Assembly (NCBI RefSeq): GCF_003688625.1 | Contig: NZ_RCWY01000003.1 | Coordinates: forward strand, 248,001-312,000 | Source of the DNA: Sphingomonas sp. PP-CE-3A-406 | Lineage (GTDB): Bacteria > Pseudomonadota > Alphaproteobacteria > Sphingomonadales > Sphingomonadaceae | Direction: 5' to 3' | Length of the DNA: 64,000 bases | Part shown: positions 58,198 through 64,000 of the stretch, piece after piece | Numbering within the stretch: the stretch's first letter is position 1 | How the letters are laid out: the number at the start of each line of letters is the position of its first letter | Program-made: the position numbers and the translations under genes | The notes under the pieces: model-generated | What the model saw: only the letters and a program-made list of their open reading frames with translations | What the model was told of the DNA's origin: nothing | The model's database searches: none

Positions 58198-58399
58198 TTG
58201 GGGCCTTTCCGGATCAAGCCTCGCCGCGACGCCTCGACGAAGGACTCGTCGCTGCTGCATCGGGGGAGGGATAGGTCTACACGTCAAGCGGATGACGTGA
58301 ATCATCGCGCCCGTCGCGGACTCTTCTAGCAGCTTTGCAACAAAATTACCAGCCGAACGTGGCAGGCGGCTTGCCCTTTTCGGGATTCGCCGCCTCTTA

Positions 58400-58741
58400 T
58401 CAGTCGCCTGCGCCGGGCTCGGGCGAGAAATACTTGTCGAACTTGCCCTCGACGCCCTTCATCGCGTCGGCATCCGGCGGCGTCTGGTTGTCGTTGCGCG
58501 TGACGTTGGGCCATTGCGCCGAGAACGTCGTGTTCAACTCGAGCCACTGCTCCAGCCCGCTTTCCGTGTCGGGCAGGATCGCCTCGGCGGGGCATTCGGG
58601 CTCGCACACGCCGCAGTCGATGCACTCGCTGGGATTGATCACCAGCATGTTCTCGCCTTCGTAGAAGCAGTCGACCGGGCACACTTCCACGCAGTCCATG
58701 TACTTGCAGCGGATGCAGGCATCGGTGACGACGTAGGTCAT
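58400..58741 (-). CDS. fdxA: Ferredoxin FdxA (7Fe-8S type)
   Basis: A 113-residue ferredoxin. The N-terminus '[20 protein letters not shown]' followed by '[20 protein letters not shown]' and '[15 protein letters not shown]' supplies one 3Fe-4S and one 4Fe-4S cluster. The 50-residue C-terminal extension is usual for the alphaproteobacterial FdxA. I use ATG 58741. It lies between the S4-domain gene and carD, an order common in the order Sphingomonadales. Confidence 0.93.
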   Translation of the reverse strand: MTYVVTDACIRCKYMDCVEVCPVDCFYEGENMLVINPSECIDCGVCEPECPAEAILPDTESGLEQWLELNTTFSAQWPNVTRNDNQTPPDADAMKGVEGKFDKYFSPEPGAGD

Positions 58742-58886
58742 TGCAGAACTCCTGGGCCGGATTCCTTTCCGGCGACGAACGCGCCAGCGACTATGCGCGC
58801 AGGTCGGTCGCGTCAATCATAGCAAGCCTTCTGCGAGACGTTATCACGCTTTGTCGTTCCGATCCCACACTGTTCAACACCCCTCC

Positions 58887-58966
58887 GTCATCCTGACGAA
58901 AGTCAGGACCCAGGATACCAAGGGCAGCGTCTCGTGGCTCTGGGTCCTGACTTTCGTCAGGATGAC
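58887..58966. repeat. Class A palindromic repeat, copy 5
   Basis: The arms of the class A element recur with matched changes in both arms (CAGGACCCAG and CTGGGTCCTG), so the hairpin pairing is kept. This compensatory change suggests selection on structure. It lies between the S4-domain gene and fdxA. Confidence 0.88.
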
Positions 58967-58994
58967 GGCGGTCGCTTATGTCGAGCCTCGTCGG

Positions 58995-59288
58995 TCACTC
59001 GGAAGCCGGGTCGCGGACGGTACCGGCCGGCGTCTTCCCCGCAATCAGATCCTGATAGCATCCTTGCGCCTCGGGCGCCGGCCCCCGTCGCGCCGGCAGC
59101 GCCTCGACCCGGATCACCCGAACCCGGTCCTCCATCGCAAACGTCAGCACATTCCCGATCCGCACCGGGCAATGCGCGCGATCGATCGGCCGGCCGTCGA
59201 TGCGCAGATGCCCCTTCTCGGCGATCGCCTGCGCGGCGCTGCGCGTTTTCGCGAGCCGCACGAACCACAGGAACCGATCGATCCGCAT
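58995..59288 (-). CDS. S4-domain RNA-binding protein (HslR-like)
   Basis: A 97-residue protein. 'MRIDRFLWFVRLAKTRSAAQ' and 'AIAEKGHLRIDGRPIDRAHC' form the S4 RNA-binding fold of the Hsp15/HslR type, which in E. coli recycles stalled 50S subunits. I choose ATG 59288, with AAGG 4 bp upstream; ATG 59303, overlapping the helicase stop, is possible. It is the second gene of the helicase-S4 pair. Confidence 0.88.
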   Translation of the reverse strand: MRIDRFLWFVRLAKTRSAAQAIAEKGHLRIDGRPIDRAHCPVRIGNVLTFAMEDRVRVIRVEALPARRGPAPEAQGCYQDLIAGKTPAGTVRDPASE

Positions 59289-59295
59289 CGCGCCT

Positions 59296-61788
59296 TCAAC
59301 CATGGCGGACCAGTGCGGCAAGCCCGGCAAACGCGTTCTGCCGCGAAGGATCGATCGGCGTCGGAGCCACAGCCCGCGCCGGGGGCCGCCCACGCCAGAC
59401 CCAGCGCGGCGTGTCCCCCGCCAACGCCTTGAACCCGAGTTCGGCCATCAACCGCTCCAGCGACGCCGCATCGACGCCGATCGAGGTGGCCAGCGCCGGA
59501 TCGGGTGCGAATGGCGTGCGGCCCTGCCGCGAGTCGTGCGCCACCCGCGCAATGCGCTCGATCAGGTCGATCCGGACCGCCTGGAGTCCGAGCGGGCGGA
59601 ACCCCGCCTCCAGAACAGCCCCCTCGCTGCCACGCGCCAGTACCGTCGCGCCATCGCGCGGGGCGGTGATCGTCACACCGCGAGCCGCCGCGAGGATACG
59701 CCGCCAGCGCGCCGATTCGGGCTTGAGCAACCGCGCGTCGAACAGGTCGAGCGCGCCAACCGTAATCCCGATCTTGCGCAACCGCTTGCGCTCCTCGGGA
59801 TCGATTGCGTCGAGCGCCAGCCGCATCGGCAACCGCGGCAAGATCCCGCCGGCCTCTTCGATCGCACTCGCGACCGCGCGCAACGCCGGCGTGGCGTTCG
59901 GATCCCGGCTCAATTCGGCGAGGTGGACCAGCACCGCGATCCGCCGCTTCAGCATCCCCGCGAGCCACAGCGCCAGCCGCGCCTCGATCCGCTCCCGCGC
60001 CGACTTGTCGAGGCAATCGAGCGACCGATCGAGGATCAGCTTCGGCCGCGCGAACGAAGGCCCAGCACCAAGCTTGGCGACCGGATGTCCCGCCCAGATC
60101 ACCTGCGCCACATCGTCGAGCGCGATATCGGCGTCCGGCGCATCGACCAGCGACTGCCCGCGCCGCGACCGCTCGCCGGTAAGCCGCTTTTCCGCCGCCG
60201 CCAGCAGCAACCGCTTGTCGCTGGCGCGTGCATCCGCCGCGACGGTGAAGCGAAACCCGTCGAGCCGACCGATCGGATGATCCTCGACCATCACCTCGCC
60301 CTCGGGCCCGATCACCACCGGCAGGGCGCCCGCATCCGCGCCGATCTGGCGCATCAGCGCGGTCGTGCGCTTGTCGACGAACCGTTGCGTCAGGCTGGCG
60401 TGGAGCGCATCCGACAGGCGTTCTTCGAGCGCGGCGGTACGCGCTGCCCAGAGCGTCGGCTCGGCCAGCCAGTCGGCGCGCTGCGCGATATACGCCCAGA
60501 TCCGCGTCGCCGCGATACGCCCGGCGATCACCGGCACGTCGCCCGCCACCGTATCGAGCCGCGCGATCTCGTCGGCGAACCACTGGTGCGGGATATGCCC
60601 GCGGCCTTCGCTCAGATGCCCGAACAGCCGCGATACGAAACGCGCATGCGGATCGAGGCCGACTTTGCGGAAATCCGGAACGCCGCATGCTGCCCATAAT
60701 CGCGCGACCATCGCCGGGTGCCGTGCGCGTTCGCGGACCCAGCCCTCCTCCGCAAGCCGCTTCAAAACCCCCAGATCGAGGGCTTGCGGCGCGGCGCGCA
60801 AAACGCCGGCGGGCGGACGCGCTTCCAGGCTCGCGACCAGCGCATCGATGCTGGAGAAATCGGGCTCGCCCTGCCGCCAATAGAGGTTCTCGAGTCGCGG
60901 AAACCGGTGCTCCTCGATCGCCAGCACTTCCTCGGGGAGGAACGCGCCCGGCCCATCGTCGGACAGCGCGCCGAACGTGCCGTCGCGCTGGTGTCGCCCC
61001 GCACGCCCCGCGATCTGCGCCATCTCCGCCACCGTCAGGCGCCGCTGGCGCTTGCCGTCGAATTTGTTGAGGCTGGCGAACGCGACATGCGCGACGTCCA
61101 TGTTGAGCCCCATCCCGATCGCGTCGGTCGCGACCAGATAATCGACCTCGCCCGCCTGGAACATTGCGACCTGCGCGTTGCGAGTCCGAGGGCTGAGCGC
61201 ACCCATCACGACGGCTGCGCCACCGCGCAGACGCCGCAGCATCTCGGCAACCGCGTACACCTCCTCCGCAGAGAACGCGACGATCGCCGAACGCTTGGGC
61301 AACCGGCTGATCTTTTTCGCGCCCGCATAGGTCAGCGTCGAAAAGCGCGGCCGATTGACGATCTCAGCGCCGGGAACGAGCTTCTTGATCATCGGCCGCA
61401 GCGCTTCGGAGCCGAGGATCATCGTCTCCTCGCGCCCCCGCGCGCGCATCAGGCGATCGGTAAAGACATGGCCGCGCTCGGGATCAGCGCCCAGTTGCGC
61501 CTCGTCCAGCCCGACGAACGCGACGTCGCGATCGGGCATCGACTCGGCGGTGCACAGGAACCAGCGTGCGTCGGGCGGCACGATCTTCTCTTCGCCCGTC
61601 ACCAGCGCAACGCGGTTCGCGCCCTTGATCGCCACCACGCGGTCATAAACCTCGCGGGCGAGCAAGCGCAGAGGAAAGCCGATCATGCCGCTGGAATGCG
61701 CGCACATCCGCTCGATCGCGAGGTGCGTCTTGCCGGTGTTGGTCGGGCCGAGAACCGCCGTGATCCCGTCGTTCGCGCCGTCGTTCAT
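59296..61788 (-). CDS. SUV3-like DExH/D RNA helicase
   Basis: An 830-residue helicase related to mitochondrial SUV3. Motif I 'AVLGPTNTGKTHLAIERM' at residues 11-28, motif II 'FVGLDEAQLGADPERGHVF' near 90 and motif VI 'EMAQIAGRAGRHQRDGTFG' near 260 are intact. The C-terminal half contains the SUV3-type helical domain and ends in a Pro/Arg-rich tail ('RWVWRGRPPARAVAPTP'). In mitochondria the relative unwinds RNA for decay; here a role with an exoribonuclease is inference. It is followed by an S4 gene in the same direction. Confidence 0.9.
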   Translation of the reverse strand: MNDGANDGITAVLGPTNTGKTHLAIERMCAHSSGMIGFPLRLLAREVYDRVVAIKGANRVALVTGEEKIVPPDARWFLCTAESMPDRDVAFVGLDEAQLGADPERGHVFTDRLMRARGREETMILGSEALRPMIKKLVPGAEIVNRPRFSTLTYAGAKKISRLPKRSAIVAFSAEEVYAVAEMLRRLRGGAAVVMGALSPRTRNAQVAMFQAGEVDYLVATDAIGMGLNMDVAHVAFASLNKFDGKRQRRLTVAEMAQIAGRAGRHQRDGTFGALSDDGPGAFLPEEVLAIEEHRFPRLENLYWRQGEPDFSSIDALVASLEARPPAGVLRAAPQALDLGVLKRLAEEGWVRERARHPAMVARLWAACGVPDFRKVGLDPHARFVSRLFGHLSEGRGHIPHQWFADEIARLDTVAGDVPVIAGRIAATRIWAYIAQRADWLAEPTLWAARTAALEERLSDALHASLTQRFVDKRTTALMRQIGADAGALPVVIGPEGEVMVEDHPIGRLDGFRFTVAADARASDKRLLLAAAEKRLTGERSRRGQSLVDAPDADIALDDVAQVIWAGHPVAKLGAGPSFARPKLILDRSLDCLDKSARERIEARLALWLAGMLKRRIAVLVHLAELSRDPNATPALRAVASAIEEAGGILPRLPMRLALDAIDPEERKRLRKIGITVGALDLFDARLLKPESARWRRILAAARGVTITAPRDGATVLARGSEGAVLEAGFRPLGLQAVRIDLIERIARVAHDSRQGRTPFAPDPALATSIGVDAASLERLMAELGFKALAGDTPRWVWRGRPPARAVAPTPIDPSRQNAFAGLAALVRHG

Positions 61789-61986
61789 TGCAGCAACATC
61801 GGGGGTAAAGTCTGCGTGCGCAATGACCTGCGCAGAGTTTCCTCGGTATTAACGATCCGGCGCCAAGACCGCACATCTCGCCGCGATCCTGGCGATGCGC
61901 ACACACCGGTTAATTTGACTTTAGCAGGTTGCGACCACAACGACCGCCTGACGCCGGGGGGACCGGCACCATCGGGGCGGGCCTGC

Positions 61987-63492
61987 GTGTATCTTCGTAA
62001 CGATCAGGGCTTCGAATTGGCGGGCACGGCACCGGGCCAGGTGTTCGGTCGCGCCCTCGCGTCGCCTCTGCCCCAGCCGACAACGCGGGCGTTGTTGCGC
62101 GACCGCGCGACGCGGATCGACTGGGTGCCCGATCTGGGTGCGCGAGTCGGCAGTGTCGACTGGTGGCGCGGGTTCGCGACCTGCACCGCGCTGTGTGTCG
62201 CGACCTGGATGCTGTCGCCGGGGTTCAAGCCGCTCGTCGGTGCCGTGCCGTCGCCGCTCGCCGGTGCGGAGTGGGAGGAGACGCGCGCTCAGGGCATCGC
62301 GTCCTTGGCGCAGGGCGCGACGACCGGGCGGCGGATGGCGGCGAACGATCTCGTCGCGCCGCTCGCCGACGTGCCCGAGCGCCCCAGCATCGACCTCTCC
62401 GCGACACTCGGCGACGGGGACAGCTTCGACCGGGCGCTGATCCGCGCGGGCGTCGGTCGCAACGATGCCGAGGCCGCCGCGGCGCTAGTCGCGCAATCCG
62501 TCGATCCGAAGGCGATCCCGGCGGGCACGCGGATCGCACTGACGCTCGGACGGCGGCCGGACCGGACCGTCGCGCGGCCGCTGGAAAAGCTCGATTTCCG
62601 CGCGCGGTTCGATCTGGCGCTGTCGCTCGTGCGCGGTGCGGGCGGGCTGACCGTGGACCGCAAACCGATCGCGATCGACTCCACCCCGTTGCGGATCCAG
62701 GGGCTGGTCGGCTCAAGCCTGTACCGCTCCGCGCGCGCGGCCGGCGTCCCGGCCAAGGCCGTCGAGTCGTATATCAAGGCGATCTCGACGCGATTGTCGA
62801 TCGGTCGCGACGTCACCGCCGCCGACCGTTTCGACCTGATCGTCGAGCGACAGCGCGCTGCGACCGGCGAGACCCGGGTCGGCGACCTCCTGTTCGCCGG
62901 GATCGACCAGGGGCGCCATAAAGTGCAGCTCGTCCGCTTCGCCCCCGATGCGGGCAATGGCGACCTCGACGACGAAAGCAGCCGCGGCGGCTGGTTCGAC
63001 GCAGCCGGACAGACCGAGCGACGCGCCGTGTCTGCCATGCCGGTCATCGGGCGCATCACCTCGAATTTCGGTCTGCGCGTGCACCCGCTGCTGGGATTCA
63101 CGCGGATGCACAAGGGCCTTGATATCGGCGCGCCCTACGGTTCGCCGATCCACGCGATGACCGACGGCATCGTCACGTTCGCAGGGCGCACCGGCGGCTA
63201 CGGCAATTTCGTCAAGCTGGTCCACGGCGGCGGGATGGCGAGCGGCTATGGTCACATGAGTCGGATCGCGGTGACGTCGGGGACGCGCGTCCGCGCGGGC
63301 CGGGTGATCGGCTATGTCGGCTCGACGGGCATGTCGACCGGCCCGCATCTGCACTGGGAAGTGTGGAAAAACGGCGCGGCGATCAACCCGCGCACGGTCT
63401 CGTTCGCCAGCGTCGCGCAACTGTCCGGTGGCAAGTTGCGTGCGTTCAGCGCCAAGGTGGCTCGGTTGTTGGCGGTGCGGGTCGGCGGGTAG
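61987..63492 (+). CDS. M23 family metallopeptidase
   Basis: A 501-residue cell-wall endopeptidase. A single transmembrane helix near residues 58-77 ('FATCTALCVATWMLSPGF') anchors it. A central region has an OapA/LysM-like fold ('SSLYRSARAAGVPAKAVESY'). The catalytic domain at residues 355-485 has zinc ligands in 'TRMHKGLDIGAPYGSPIHAM' and 'STGMSTGPHLHWEVWKNGAA'. The start is GTG 61987 (VYLRNDQGFEL). The frame is open far upstream, antisense to the helicase gene, and is rejected. Confidence 0.88.
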   Translation: MYLRNDQGFELAGTAPGQVFGRALASPLPQPTTRALLRDRATRIDWVPDLGARVGSVDWWRGFATCTALCVATWMLSPGFKPLVGAVPSPLAGAEWEETRAQGIASLAQGATTGRRMAANDLVAPLADVPERPSIDLSATLGDGDSFDRALIRAGVGRNDAEAAAALVAQSVDPKAIPAGTRIALTLGRRPDRTVARPLEKLDFRARFDLALSLVRGAGGLTVDRKPIAIDSTPLRIQGLVGSSLYRSARAAGVPAKAVESYIKAISTRLSIGRDVTAADRFDLIVERQRAATGETRVGDLLFAGIDQGRHKVQLVRFAPDAGNGDLDDESSRGGWFDAAGQTERRAVSAMPVIGRITSNFGLRVHPLLGFTRMHKGLDIGAPYGSPIHAMTDGIVTFAGRTGGYGNFVKLVHGGGMASGYGHMSRIAVTSGTRVRAGRVIGYVGSTGMSTGPHLHWEVWKNGAAINPRTVSFASVAQLSGGKLRAFSAKVARLLAVRVGG

Positions 63493-63512
63493 CGTACGTT
63501 CATGATGCACTT

Positions 63513-63538
63513 GATGCGAAAGTCACAAGTTTTGCATC
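63513..63538. repeat. Palindromic direct repeat, left copy
   Basis: GATGCGAAA and TTTTGCATC form an imperfect palindrome around GTCACAAG. It matches the copy at 63902-63927 at 21 of 25 positions in direct orientation. The two copies flank the small membrane protein gene. Confidence 0.65.
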
Positions 63539-63656
63539 AGCGCCGCGGCAAAAGCAGTGCGGTCGGCAAATGTCCCACTTGCAGCCTTTCATGCCTCGTG
63601 AGACGATCCCGGCATGGCGCTTTGTTAGGGGTTTTGCAGTGAGGAACGCTGGAACC

Positions 63657-63863
63657 ATGTTGCAAGCGACAGCGCCGCGTTGGACGTGGATGCGCCGGTT
63701 GGCTCCGTTGATCGTGCCTCTCGCGGTAATGCCTCTTTTTTGGCATTCGGACAGGATGCATTGGGTGATTTGGAGCTTGGGCGCCGCAGGCGGTGCTTTG
63801 CTATTGATTGCGTCCTTCATTGGAGAACGACGTTCTCGTAAAGGACGTTCGTCTCCGAGTTGA
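63657..63863 (+). CDS. Small two-helix membrane protein, unknown
   Basis: A 68-residue protein with two hydrophobic segments, 'LAPLIVPLAVMPLFW' and 'WVIWSLGAAGGALLLIASFI', and a basic tail 'GERRSRKGRSSPS'. I know no family for it. GAGGAA lies about 12 bp before the ATG. The local sequence is lower in GC than its neighbours, which with the flanking direct repeats may indicate acquired DNA. The frame is open upstream, so the true start is uncertain. Confidence 0.45.
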   Translation: MLQATAPRWTWMRRLAPLIVPLAVMPLFWHSDRMHWVIWSLGAAGGALLLIASFIGERRSRKGRSSPS

Positions 63864-63901
63864 AGCGAACCTTCTGCAAACCAGTCGGTCCAGCCGTTAG
63901 C

Positions 63902-63927
63902 AATGCAAAACGCACAAGTTCTGCATC
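63902..63927. repeat. Palindromic direct repeat, right copy
   Basis: ATGCAAAAC and GTTCTGCAT form an imperfect palindrome around GCACAA. It is the right-hand partner of the element at 63513-63538. Confidence 0.65.
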
Positions 63928-64000
63928 CCACGCGAATTAATCGGTCGTGTTCGACCTTCATACCCGAAGCCGCCCTGTCCGGTTTTCAACGCCATACGTC

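Noticed and set aside
60718-61986. Very long N-terminal extension of the M23 peptidase
   Set aside because: It is antisense to the SUV3-like helicase gene; the natural start is GTG 61987.
63500-63961. A 153-codon open frame on the minus strand at the right end
   Set aside because: It overlaps the small membrane protein in antisense, runs through both direct repeats and shows no recognisable domain or ribosome binding site.

Overview
The window is a GC-rich chromosomal segment of an alphaproteobacterium, very probably Sphingomonas or a close relative in the Sphingomonadales. Evidence for this: the hemE/ppsR origin arrangement, the SOS-boxed imuA-imuB-dnaE2 cassette, mmcB, CarD, a SUV3-like helicase, DUF1489, DUF1491, DUF3576 and DUF6489 proteins, and a large OmpA/TonB-type outer-membrane complement. 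No phage genes, transposases or CRISPR arrays are visible. It reads as core chromosome sprinkled with many short palindromic repeats.

The left part (about 0.2-19 kb) is the replication-origin domain. A leftward block (mmcB, a SleB-like hydrolase, DUF1491, a thioesterase, ptsN, hpf, then dnaQ-coaE-aroE-maf-ppsR with ATGA overlaps in the aroE/coaE and ppsR/maf pairs) meets a rightward block (hemE-hemJ, rho, terC, mnmE-mnmG-rsmG-parA-parB) at 7655-7982. That gap holds five DnaA-box-like 9-mers, an AT-rich stretch and four GANTC sites, so I call it oriC. Three parS-like palindromes lie at 5218, 14889 and 17322, around the origin and beside parAB.

From 19 to 30 kb come a leftward holA-lptE-leuS-DUF3576 group, a secreted beta-rich protein, a ThiE-like gene, yggS and a HAD hydrolase, then leftward xth-ribA-ydcF. 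From 30 to 38 kb lie lolA, an OprB-type porin, ftsK, a UbiH-like hydroxylase, a DUF2238 membrane protein, Trm112-like, LON-domain and thioredoxin-TPR genes. From 38.7 to 44.5 kb is the SOS mutagenesis cassette imuA-imuB-dnaE2 with a LexA-type box at its 5' end. mmcB carries the same type of box.

The right part (44.8-64 kb) has a large TonB-dependent receptor, tRNA-Gly(GCC), DUF72, a small basic secreted protein, a double-AAA CDC48-type ATPase with a terminator-like hairpin in its leader, a LysR regulator, a cyclophilin, mgtE, DUF1489, two adjacent DUF2807 proteins (one behind a perfect 20-bp palindrome), carD, fdxA, an S4 protein, a SUV3-like helicase, an M23 peptidase and a small membrane protein between two palindromic direct repeats.

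The most unusual signal is the palindromic repeat population. About twenty elements of 55-185 bp fall into several sequence classes, most with termini GTCAT...ATGAC or GTTC...GAAC. Nearly all sit between genes, but one class is inserted in frame inside two essential-type or SOS enzymes, leuS and dnaE2, in the same orientation and reading frame. This resembles the protein-coding palindromic elements of Rickettsia. Another element supplies the C-terminal residues and stop codon of the ThiE-like protein.
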